Shown here: piece by piece, positions 1 to 5,557 of the stretch
Layout: the number at the start of each line of letters is the position of its first letter
Numbering within the stretch: position 1 is the first letter of the stretch
Assembly: GCA_964517355.1 (NCBI GenBank)
Contig: CAZFCK010000247.1
Location: forward strand, 1 to 6,799
Length of the DNA stretch: 6,799 nt
Direction of reading: 5' to 3'
From: CAZFCK01 sp964517355
Lineage (GTDB): Bacteria > Desulfobacterota > Desulfovibrionia > Desulfovibrionales > Desulfovibrionaceae
Notes under the pieces: generated by a model
What the model was told of the DNA's origin: nothing
Database searches by the model: none
The model's input: only the letters and a program-made list of their open reading frames with translations
Made by a program: the position numbers and the translations under genes

Positions 1-9
1 ACTGGATAT

Positions 10-48
10 GCGAGGGGGAAACCCTTTGAAAAGGGTTCTCCCCCTCGC
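10..48 (+). repeat. Left hairpin of the long MITE
   Basis: Perfect 9-bp outer stem GCGAGGGGG (10-18) with CCCCCTCGC (40-48). An A-T pair and one bulged C (38) follow, then a perfect 8-bp inner stem AACCCTTT (20-27) with AAAGGGTT (30-37) and a 2-base apex. It has no T-tract after either arm, so it is not a classical Rho-independent terminator. The first 24 bases of this hairpin recur at 6776-6799. Confidence 0.8.
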
Positions 49-67
49 GCTCCCCATTCCTAAATTT

Positions 68-131
68 TGTCGCAAGACAGGTATATTTGTAACATATTGA
101 ATCTATAGGTATTTCCGCCAAAAGTCTTTGG
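68..131 (+). other. AT-rich MITE core with two mini-hairpins
   Basis: The core between the big hairpins is markedly more AT-rich than the surrounding genes. It starts with TGTC-GCAA-GACA (68-79), a 4-bp stem capped by a GNRA-type tetraloop, and ends with CCAAA-AGTC-TTTGG (118-131). There is no ORF or ribosome binding site. It may be only a structured spacer, or part of a folded RNA if the element is transcribed. Confidence 0.4.
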
Positions 132-134
132 AAA

Positions 135-177
135 CTTCAGCCCTTGGGCGCGGTCGTATCGCGCCTTAGGGATGAAG
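135..177 (+). repeat. Central hairpin of the long MITE
   Basis: An 18-base arm CTTCAGCCCTTGGGCGCG (135-152) pairs with 160-177. Three positions are mismatched, one of them a G-U wobble in RNA, and the loop has 7 bases. This hairpin is absent from the short form at 5261-5355, so it is not needed for the short form to have transposed, if that form moved after its deletion. Confidence 0.7.
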
Positions 178-194
178 ATAGCAGCGCTGGGGGG

Positions 195-233
195 CCGGGG
201 GGAGAACCTTTCTCCAGAAAGGTTTCCCCCCGG
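195..233 (+). repeat. Right hairpin of the long MITE
   Basis: CCGGGGGG (195-202) pairs perfectly with CCCCCCGG (226-233). An A-T pair and one bulged G (204) follow, then AACCTTTC (205-212) with GAAAGGTT (217-224) and a TCCA loop. The architecture, including the bulge position, mirrors the left hairpin on the opposite strand, which makes the element a nested inverted repeat. It lies downstream of the UbiA-family gene in that gene's transcription direction, where a stable stem could protect an mRNA 3' end, but no T-tract follows it on that strand. Confidence 0.75.
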
Positions 234-265
234 AAAAACCTAACAAATCTTTAATCAGTGCTTCC

Positions 266-1198
266 CTAAAAAATAACACTGAGCAGGACCACGGCCAGCA
301 TTGCGGCGGGGTAGCGGCTGGCGCTGTTGAAGAGTCCGGAGGCGTCCTGGCGCTCTCTGCTTTGCTCCAGCAGGCGAGCGGGGCGCACTGTGAGTCTCCA
401 CCCCCAGTAGAGAGCCACGAGCATAAGGATGGGGTTCATGCCCAGCGGCGCCATGGTGAACAGGGGCACGGAAACCGCGAGCGTGCATACCAGGCACCCC
501 AGGGCCAGGCGGCTGGCGTTTTTTTCACCCAGCACCACGGGAACGGTGCGTGCGCCCTGGGTCCTGTCCTCTTCAATGTCGTGCCAATCGGCGGGAATGT
601 TTTGCCCCCCGACTTCCCAGGTAAAAACCCAAAGCATAAGCAAGCCCACAAACCAGAGTTCGGGCAATGGATCCACTGCGAACACCGCGGCAAGGGGGCC
701 AATGCATTTCACCAGTCCGTTGATCAATACGCGCAGATGGGTAATGCGGAGCAATTTGCAGTAAATGATTTCCAGCACGGCGCCCACGATCAGCAGCAGG
801 GCGCAAAAGGGATTGAGCATCCAGGCTCCCAAGAAGGCCAGCCCGCCCCAGAAAGCGGTCCAGGCATATGCCTGGGGCAGCGTCAGTAATCCCTGGGCCA
901 CGGGGTGGCGGACGAAAACGGCATCCAGATAGTTCGTGCTTTCTTTCTTAACTCCTTTGCCGAAAATTTCCTTGTCGGTTTTGTAGTCCGCAATATCGTT
1001 GAGGGCATAGACCGCCGTATAACCGGAGAATACGGTGACAAGCCCCAGCAGCACCACGCTGAAGGGAGGGAAGCCATCCAGCCAGAGCAGCATGGCCACG
1101 ATTGGAGTTGCCAGGTCAAGAACGCCGTGAGGCGTGCGCGACAGCGCCAGATAGAGTTTCATATTTTTGAGGGTGGAATCAATAATGGGCAGTTTCAT
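266..1198 (-). CDS. UbiA-family polyprenyltransferase, third gene of a cydAB operon
   Basis: An integral membrane enzyme of the UbiA superfamily (310 aa, close to the usual 280-310), which transfers a polyprenyl chain to an aromatic acceptor. Both Mg/diphosphate-binding Asp motifs are present: N67-D68-xx-D71-xxx-D75, and D204-WH-D207-IEE-D211 followed by RTQGARTVPVVLG. Several hydrophobic segments fit the family's helical bundle. The ATG is preceded by AAGGA five bases away. The gene starts 21 bp after the cydB stop, so it is probably cotranscribed with cydAB. The acceptor cannot be read from sequence: a menaquinone precursor (MenA- or MqnP-like role) is most likely given the respiratory context; heme O synthase or a lipid prenyltransferase are less likely. 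The TAG stop lies inside the 4-bp target duplication of the adjacent MITE, so the protein end appears intact. Confidence 0.87.
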   Translation of the reverse strand: MKLPIIDSTLKNMKLYLALSRTPHGVLDLATPIVAMLLWLDGFPPFSVVLLGLVTVFSGYTAVYALNDIADYKTDKEIFGKGVKKESTNYLDAVFVRHPVAQGLLTLPQAYAWTAFWGGLAFLGAWMLNPFCALLLIVGAVLEIIYCKLLRITHLRVLINGLVKCIGPLAAVFAVDPLPELWFVGLLMLWVFTWEVGGQNIPADWHDIEEDRTQGARTVPVVLGEKNASRLALGCLVCTLAVSVPLFTMAPLGMNPILMLVALYWGWRLTVRPARLLEQSRERQDASGLFNSASRYPAAMLAVVLLSVIF

Positions 1199-1219
1199 GG
1201 TTATCCTTGGAATATGGGG

Positions 1220-2218
1220 CTAGATTTCGTTTTCCAGGCGCGTTTTGCCACGGAAAACACGGTATTGGTAGCCGTTGTAGAAAATGAGCACGGGCAGCAG
1301 CCCACCAATGACATAGAGCATGATCCGCAGCATTTCAGGAGGCGCGGCAGATGCGACCAATCCGAGTTGGGGCGGTACGAGAAAGGGGTAGACCGCGCCG
1401 GCGAAGGTCAGCATGAACAGCAGGACCGCGAGCGCGGCAAGGGCGAAGGCCTTGCCCGGAGCGTTGCCTCCCACAGCGGGTAGCACCATCCCCAGGGCCA
1501 CAATGCCCCCGCATAAACAGGCCAGAGGCAGTGCGCCGAGCAATCCGCGTTGCAATGTCGCGCCGTTGTCGTCGAAAAGCGCCAGGGAAATCGCCACGAC
1601 GATCAACACTCCCGTGAGCAGCACGGCCGCCTTGGTCCAGCCTATGGCGCGCTGTTGCAATCGGCCTTCTGTTTTAATGGCCAGCCAACATCCCCCGAGC
1701 ACGAGGTCCATGGCGCAGACGGCAAGCCCCAACACCAGGGGAAAAGGCCGCATCCAGGCCAGGGCGCTCCCGGTGAATTCGCCGTTTTCCAGGGGCAGAC
1801 CCTGCAGCGCCCCCCCGAGCAAAAGGCCCAGGGAAAAAGCCGAGGCCAGGCTGCCCAGGGCCACGAGAACGCTGGGAATGCCTTTTTGCGTGGCCTGGCC
1901 GCGATACTCCAGGGCCACCCCCCGGCACATGAGCGCAAAGAGCAACAACGCGAGGGGCAGGTACAGGGCGGCCAGCACACTGCCGTAGACGGCGGGGAAC
2001 GCCCCGAACAGCACGCCGCCGCTGATGACCAACCAGGTTTGATTCGCGTGCCAGACCGGTTCGATGCTGTGGGTCATGATATCGCGAGAAGCTTCGTCCG
2101 GCTGCAACAGGAGCATCATGCCCACGCCGAAATCGAACCCGTCGGTGATGAGATACAGAAACAGAAGCACCGCCAATATGGCGAACCACACGTGAGCGAG
2201 TTGTGCGCCGATGTCCAT
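1220..2218 (-). CDS. cydB: Cytochrome bd ubiquinol/menaquinol oxidase subunit II
   Basis: Membrane subunit II of cytochrome bd oxidase, which partners CydA in oxidising quinol and reducing O2 to water. Family landmarks are visible: DGFDFGVGM at 26-34 in the first helix, W56-HANQTW-62, then GGVLFGAFPAVY (67-78), RGVALEYRG (99-107) in the segment where relatives carry a charged loop, and the C-terminal NGYQYRVFRGK (315-325). At 332 aa it is slightly shorter than the E. coli type but typical of many CydB proteins, with about eight or nine hydrophobic helices. It begins 3 bp after the cydA stop, with an AAGGCGG ribosome binding site overlapping the end of cydA, so translation is probably coupled. 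No small cydX-like gene fits into the 21 bp after it. Identification is strong from motif order and pairing with cydA. Confidence 0.96.
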   Translation of the reverse strand: MDIGAQLAHVWFAILAVLLFLYLITDGFDFGVGMMLLLQPDEASRDIMTHSIEPVWHANQTWLVISGGVLFGAFPAVYGSVLAALYLPLALLLFALMCRGVALEYRGQATQKGIPSVLVALGSLASAFSLGLLLGGALQGLPLENGEFTGSALAWMRPFPLVLGLAVCAMDLVLGGCWLAIKTEGRLQQRAIGWTKAAVLLTGVLIVVAISLALFDDNGATLQRGLLGALPLACLCGGIVALGMVLPAVGGNAPGKAFALAALAVLLFMLTFAGAVYPFLVPPQLGLVASAAPPEMLRIMLYVIGGLLPVLIFYNGYQYRVFRGKTRLENEI

Positions 2219-2221
2219 GAT

Positions 2222-3607
2222 CTACCGCCTTGCAGGTTCGGGACGTTGCTTGTGGGAAGCGACGGGCGAAAGGTCGGGGCCTGTACGGATCACCCGCCGG
2301 GCAAAATGCAGAAAAAGGGCCAGCAGCAGCGCATAGGCCAAGGTATAGGCCAAAAGCGTCATGACCACGGAATCAGGGGGCAGGGTGGACGCGGCGTCCG
2401 TCGTGCGGAGCAGTCCGTAGACGGTCCAGGGCTGGCGCCCCACCTCCCGCGTTATCCATCCTGTTTCCACGGCGACCCAGCTCAGGGGCAGCATGAGCAT
2501 CCACAGATACAACAATCGCTTTTGCTTTCCCGCCCGCTGTGGGGTCAGCCGTTTTTTATACCACGCCCAGACAGTGTACAAGGCGAGGAAGACCATGCCG
2601 AAACCGATGCCGACCATGGTTCTGAACGTGTAAAACGGGATTACAATTGGGGGGCGGTCCTGCTTGGGGAAGTCCTTGAGTCCGGGAACGGTGCCCGTGA
2701 AACTGTGGGTGATAAGCAGACTGAGACCATAGGGGATTGGAATTTCGAAGAGATTTTTTTCATTTTCCGTATCAGGCCAGGCCAGCATGTTCCAGGATGC
2801 GCCCTCGCCGGGGGCGTTGGTCTCCCAGTGCGCTTCTATGGCCGCGACTTTCGCGGGCTGGATGCGCCCGATTTCCTGGCCGTTCAAATCGCCGATCAGG
2901 GCTTGCAGCGGCGTGACGACAAGTGCCGCGACGGCCATCATTTTAAAGCTTTTCAAGAAGAATTGCGTATCGCGCCCCTTAAGGAGATACCAGGCGCTGA
3001 CGGCGCCCACGGCGAAGATCGTGCTTTGCAGGCAAGCCACCCACATATGGACAAACGCGTACCAGAGGTCCGTGTTGAACGTGGCGGCGAACCAGTCGTC
3101 AACCACAAAGAGGCCGTTTTCCAGGTGCCCCCCGTCCGGTGTCTGCATCCAGGAATTGGCCACCATTATCCAGAAGGCGGAAACAGAGGTGCCCAGGGCC
3201 ACCATGCAAGTTGCGAGAAAATGCATGGCCGGCTTTACGCGGTGCCAGCCGAAGACCATGATGTAGAGGAAGGCGGCTTCGAGCATAAAGGCTATGGTGC
3301 CTTCGAAGCCCAGGATTTGGCCGAAAAAGTTTCCCACGGCGCGGGAAAAAGGCCCCCAGTTTGCGCCAAAGGCGAACTCAAGGGGGATGCCGCTGACCAC
3401 GCCCACGGCGAAGCAGAGCAGAAAAAGTTTGGACCAGAATTTAAACTGGTGGATATAAAATGGATTTTTTCTCCAAAGCCACATGGCTTCCAGAAAAACA
3501 AGGAGCAAGGCCAGCCCGATGCTGAAGATGGGCCAGGTGATATGGAAGATGGTCATCAGGGCGAATTGCAGTCTGGAGAGAAATACATGGTCGGTTAAAA
3601 AATCCAT
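2222..3607 (-). CDS. cydA: Cytochrome bd oxidase subunit I, short Q-loop type
   Basis: Catalytic subunit I (461 aa) carrying hemes b558, b595 and d and the quinol site. By comparison with E. coli CydA, conserved residues are His22 and His187 (heme ligands), Met331 (b558 axial ligand, in FRTMVG), Glu102 and Glu110 (proton path, FEGTIAFMLEAAF), and Lys253 and Glu258 of the Q-loop (KVAAIEAHWET). The hallmark GRQPW lies at 390-394. Only about 60 residues separate that motif from FRTMVG, and the Q-loop lacks the C-terminal insertion of the E. coli enzyme, so this is a short Q-loop (S-type) oxidase. The ATG follows AAAGGAGCG by a good distance. It heads the cydA-cydB-UbiA operon. Such oxidases give microaerobic respiration or oxygen removal in anaerobes; which role applies here is inference. 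Confidence 0.97.
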   Translation of the reverse strand: MDFLTDHVFLSRLQFALMTIFHITWPIFSIGLALLLVFLEAMWLWRKNPFYIHQFKFWSKLFLLCFAVGVVSGIPLEFAFGANWGPFSRAVGNFFGQILGFEGTIAFMLEAAFLYIMVFGWHRVKPAMHFLATCMVALGTSVSAFWIMVANSWMQTPDGGHLENGLFVVDDWFAATFNTDLWYAFVHMWVACLQSTIFAVGAVSAWYLLKGRDTQFFLKSFKMMAVAALVVTPLQALIGDLNGQEIGRIQPAKVAAIEAHWETNAPGEGASWNMLAWPDTENEKNLFEIPIPYGLSLLITHSFTGTVPGLKDFPKQDRPPIVIPFYTFRTMVGIGFGMVFLALYTVWAWYKKRLTPQRAGKQKRLLYLWMLMLPLSWVAVETGWITREVGRQPWTVYGLLRTTDAASTLPPDSVVMTLLAYTLAYALLLALFLHFARRVIRTGPDLSPVASHKQRPEPARR

Positions 3608-3624
3608 GGTCGCTCCTTTACTGC

Positions 3625-3640
3625 CCGGGGCGCCCCCCGG
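3625..3640 (-). other. GC-only hairpin in the cydA leader
   Basis: A perfect 6-bp stem CCGGGG (3625-3630) with CCCCGG (3635-3640) and a 4-base loop lies just 5' of the AAAGGAG ribosome binding site of cydA (3612-3619). On the mRNA it would form next to the ribosome landing site and could affect initiation or message stability. No T-tract follows, so it is not a terminator. Confidence 0.5.
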
Positions 3641-3656
3641 ACGAGAGGGTTAGCGC

Positions 3657-3682
3657 ATTATCATTTTACAACACAGCGTTGT
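3657..3682 (-). promoter_or_regulatory. Candidate cydA promoter with overlapping operator-like inverted repeat
   Basis: On the minus strand TAAAAT (3668-3663) and GATAAT (3662-3657) are each 5/6 matches to a -10 box, about 50 bp upstream of cydA. Immediately upstream is ACAAC-N5-GTTGT (3668-3682), a perfect 5-bp-arm inverted repeat. No good -35 hexamer is present at the right spacing, which would fit an activator-dependent promoter, with the repeat as a regulator site. Oxygen or redox regulators often control cyd operons, but the repeat does not match a site I can name, so the regulator is unassigned. Confidence 0.33.
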
Positions 3683-3730
3683 TCTGAAAGAAAATGTTGC
3701 GGTTGAAAAAGTGTGAGAGCCTCCGCCTCA

Positions 3731-4339
3731 TTACATGGGGAGGGCGCTCGCATTTTTCACGGCCACGCCCACGATGCCGAAACGTGATTCCTTGTAACCC
3801 GGTTGCAGCGCCAGCCCAGCCGCGGCGAGCGCCTGCTTGAATTCAGGACCGTGAAAGCGGTTTTCCGTGGGGTGCAGCACCAGGTGTTTCATGATGCAGT
3901 TCGCATAGAGCGGTGGAAAAATTTCTTCAAAATAAAACGCGCCGTTGTTTTTCAGAACGCGGCCCAACTCAGAAATGCCTTTGCGCCAGTCCTCCAGATG
4001 GTGGATAATGCCGAAGTTGAAGGCGGCGTCCATACAGTTGTCGGGAAACGGCAGGCATTGCGCGTCGCCTTGCAGCACCCCCAAACGGTGTTCCCTTTCC
4101 GTGGCGCGCTTTTTTGCATGCCGCAACATGGCCGGGTCCAGGTCCAGGGCCTGGATTTGCTTCGGAGCAAAGGCCTTCAAGAGCATCAGGGCTCCGGCGC
4201 CGTTGCCGCAGCCGATTTCCAACACACGTTCCGCCGATCTGAACGGGCGCAGACGTTGCCAATAACGCACCTCGCGCTGTTGCACCATACGGCGCAACAG
4301 ACTGTTGCACCAAAGCCGTTCCGGGAAATTCACATTCAT
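3731..4339 (-). CDS. Class I SAM-dependent methyltransferase (Methyltransf_11 type)
   Basis: A small soluble methyltransferase of the Rossmann-like class. From the chosen start it is 202 aa: motif I VLEIGCGNG at 39-47 binds SAM, acidic D66 in ALDLD follows strand 2, GDAQCLPFPD (91-100) is the adenine-side motif, FNFGIIHHL (107-115) and RVLKNNGAFYFEE (127-139) are the later core strands. The C-terminal part (LHPTENRFHGPEF) probably shapes the substrate pocket. I chose the ATG at 4339 (MNVNFPERLW), because a GTG ten codons upstream (4369) has no ribosome binding site; neither start has a strong one, so the longer form remains possible. It lies 123 bp upstream of cydA and downstream of the UbiE/MenG gene, all on one strand. 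The substrate is unknown; a quinone, heme-related or lipid molecule would fit the neighbours, but this is inference. Confidence 0.85.
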   Translation of the reverse strand: MNVNFPERLWCNSLLRRMVQQREVRYWQRLRPFRSAERVLEIGCGNGAGALMLLKAFAPKQIQALDLDPAMLRHAKKRATEREHRLGVLQGDAQCLPFPDNCMDAAFNFGIIHHLEDWRKGISELGRVLKNNGAFYFEEIFPPLYANCIMKHLVLHPTENRFHGPEFKQALAAAGLALQPGYKESRFGIVGVAVKNASALPM

Positions 4340-4394
4340 CGCGGCGACCACCAGAGATTTGCGTACCACAACCAGGTTGCTTGGGGAAGTCGGA

Positions 4395-4424
4395 AATACA
4401 GCACGGCACTATGGATTGTCCATA
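4395..4424 (-). promoter_or_regulatory. Candidate promoter and 15-bp palindrome upstream of the small methyltransferase
   Basis: TATGGA-TTG-TCCATA (4410-4424) is a perfect 6-bp-arm palindrome with a 3-bp centre. On the minus strand its right part contains TGGACA (4422-4417), a 5/6 match to a -35 box, with TGTATT (4400-4395, 4/6) 16 bp downstream. A regulator bound to the palindrome would cover the -35 box. It sits 56 bp upstream of the preferred ATG, in the 166-bp gap after the UbiE/MenG gene. Confidence 0.3.
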
Positions 4425-4505
4425 AGAATCAAGGGGGGAGTTGTTTCCCACCTGTTGGTTCTACGATGGGCAAGCGCTGCGAAAAGGAATTCTCTTCAGG
4501 AAAAT

Positions 4506-5231
4506 TCATCGATTGTGTCGTGCCTCAGTTATTGCATCCAATTTCGTGGCGCTGAAGATTTTCGCCACCCCAAGGGTCAGATTGCGCACTCGCGCATGAG
4601 CGAACCCCGCCAGACGCATTTCTTCCAGAAACGCGGCATCGTTGGGAAACGCGGTCACACTCTCAATCAGGTAAGTGTATGCGTAATCGGTCCGTGAGAT
4701 GAAGTTGCCCACGGGGGGCAGCACATGCGTGAAATAGAAGCGGTACAGCGCGCCCAACACCGGTGTTTTGGGAAAGCCGAACTCCATAACCAGTACCCGC
4801 CCCCCAGGCTTGAGCACGCGACGGAATTCTTCCAGCACGCGCACCCGCTCGGCGATGTTGCGTATGCCGAAGGAGATGGTGACCACGTCGGCGCAACCGT
4901 CGGCCAGAGGCAGTGCCCGGCAGTCGCCGCAGACCAGCTCCAGGCGTTGCCCCGCGTCGCGTCGCCGTTGTTTCCGTTGGGCTTTGCGCAGCATGGCGGG
5001 AGAAAAATCCACCCCGATCAGGCGGGCCGCGGGTTCGCGGGCGAGCGCGGCAAAGGAGACCTCGCCCGTGCCCACCGCCGCGTCAATGCACAGATCATTG
5101 GGGCGCAAGGCCAGAAGACGCGCCAATTTCCTGCGCCACAAGACATCGCAACCCAGGGAGAGAAAGCTGTTCTGAAAGTCGTATGAAAAAGCGATGCGCT
5201 CAAACATCGCCCTGACCTGAAAATCCCGCAT
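4506..5231 (-). CDS. UbiE/MenG-type quinone C-methyltransferase (demethylmenaquinone methyltransferase)
   Basis: Soluble SAM-dependent methyltransferase of the UbiE/MenG family (241 aa, about family length), which methylates the ring of demethylmenaquinol in the last step of menaquinone synthesis. Landmarks in order: MFERIAFSYDFQN (9-21), SAM motif IDAAVGTGE (49-57), D75 in GVDFSPAML, GDCRALPLAD (102-111), the family-typical SFGIRNI (120-126), RVLKPGGRVLVMEF (138-151), and FYFTHVLPPVG followed by YLIESVTAFP (187-196). The ATG has a strong AGGGAGGAAAG ribosome binding site. Two usual family positions differ: Gln20 where Met is common and Asp29 where a His is usual. It is the first of the minus-strand genes, with a 95-bp MITE ending 29 bp upstream of its start. 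Whether it also acts on other quinones is open, since only the family is certain; hence no gene symbol. Confidence 0.9.
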   Translation of the reverse strand: MRDFQVRAMFERIAFSYDFQNSFLSLGCDVLWRRKLARLLALRPNDLCIDAAVGTGEVSFAALAREPAARLIGVDFSPAMLRKAQRKQRRRDAGQRLELVCGDCRALPLADGCADVVTISFGIRNIAERVRVLEEFRRVLKPGGRVLVMEFGFPKTPVLGALYRFYFTHVLPPVGNFISRTDYAYTYLIESVTAFPNDAAFLEEMRLAGFAHARVRNLTLGVAKIFSATKLDAITEARHNR

Positions 5232-5256
5232 CTTTCCTCCCTGTCCGCCATTATCG

Positions 5257-5359
5257 TTAAGGAGGCACTGATTAAAGACTTGTTAGGTTTTTCCGGGGAG
5301 AACCCTTTTCAAAGGGGTTCCCCCTCGCATATCCAGTGAATTAATCAGCGTTTCCTTAA
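5257..5359 (-). mobile_element. Short-form MITE (95 bp) with TTAA target duplications
   Basis: A complete element at 5261-5355, in the opposite orientation to the other two copies, bounded on both sides by TTAA (5257-5260 and 5356-5359). Read on the minus strand it starts GGAAACGCTGATTAATTC and ends at the partner tip GGAGGCACTGATTAA. After the shared 18-base left tip, its next 43 bases match window positions 1-43 with one difference, and its last 34 match 232-265 with two. It is therefore the long element with an exact 188-bp internal deletion (44-231), joined inside C-tracts. One composite hairpin remains (about 5295-5324). It lies between the divergent UbiE/MenG and acyltransferase genes, without coding capacity. 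Confidence 0.88.
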
Positions 5360-5380
5360 GCTTTAAACCTTGAACGTAAT

Positions 5381-5410
5381 ATTATACAGTAGACCGCGAG
5401 GGACGGTCCA
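5381..5410 (-). promoter_or_regulatory. Candidate sigma-70 promoter for the UbiE/MenG gene, on the far side of the MITE
   Basis: On the minus strand a perfect -10 hexamer TATAAT (5386-5381) is preceded, with an 18-bp spacer, by TGGACC (5410-5405), a 4/6 match to TTGACA. Initiation would fall near 5374, giving a leader of about 140 nt that includes the whole short MITE. The -35 box overlaps a small GGAC-G-GTCC palindrome (5401-5409). This is a consensus match only. Confidence 0.42.
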
Positions 5411-5455
5411 GTGGAAAAGCCGGAAAGCGTGTACGCAAAGCAGGATGTTTCGTTT

Positions 5456-5490
5456 GCGGGCCGCACGTCTCTGGCATTCTGCCGGCCCGC
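5456..5490 (+). repeat. 8-bp perfect inverted repeat upstream of the acyltransferase gene
   Basis: GCGGGCCG (5456-5463) and CGGCCCGC (5483-5490) are perfect reverse complements separated by 19 bases, in the roughly 200-bp gene-free stretch between the short MITE and the acyltransferase start. It could fold in the 5' leader or be a regulator site. I see no convincing plus-strand promoter and no other gene in this stretch. Confidence 0.45.
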
Positions 5491-5557
5491 GTTCCAAGAA
5501 TGCGCACTCCACCGGCAGAGATGGCTTTCTCTACTGTAACCGCATACGCCACGAGTC

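Larger units (their letters stand above)
1..265 (+). mobile_element. Long-form MITE-like element (left tip missing), non-coding
   Basis: Non-coding repeat whose right terminal repeat ends at 265 (reverse complement GGAAGCACTGATTAA), followed by CTAA at 266-269. Its left tip lies outside the window, but the copy starting at 6749 supplies the missing 18 bases (GGAAACGCTGATTAATTC) and then matches positions 1-33 exactly, so the full element would be 283 bp. The two tips agree at 13 of 15 bases. Inside are two large hairpins (10-48 and 195-233) that are roughly reverse complements of each other, so the whole element is a nested inverted repeat around a core of about 145 bp with further hairpins. 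I see no transposase and no credible ORF. GGAA tips with a YTAR flank resemble the IS5 group of the IS5 family, which would have to mobilise it in trans (inference). Confidence 0.8.

Noticed and set aside
195..233. Rho-independent terminator for the UbiA-family gene
   Set aside because: The stem is strong but on the minus strand the T-run (TTTTT, about 238-234) comes before the stem, not after it. The hairpin is better explained as part of the MITE.
1..265. CRISPR array or autonomous insertion sequence
   Set aside because: There are no regularly spaced identical repeats with unique spacers, and no transposase reading frame in any of the three copies.
1550..3598. A 682-codon open frame on the plus strand opposite cydA and cydB
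   Set aside because: Its translation is rich in Gly, His, Gln, Glu and Pro without hydrophobic pattern or domain, while the opposite strand encodes unmistakable CydA and CydB. It is a mirror frame of GC-rich genes.
3705..3733. Possible terminator after the small methyltransferase
   Set aside because: TTTTT follows the stop region on the minus strand, but the preceding stem is only about four pairs.
5246..5251. GATAAT as -10 box directly before the UbiE/MenG gene
   Set aside because: A start from it would fall within the ribosome binding site region, leaving almost no leader, and no -35 box is found.
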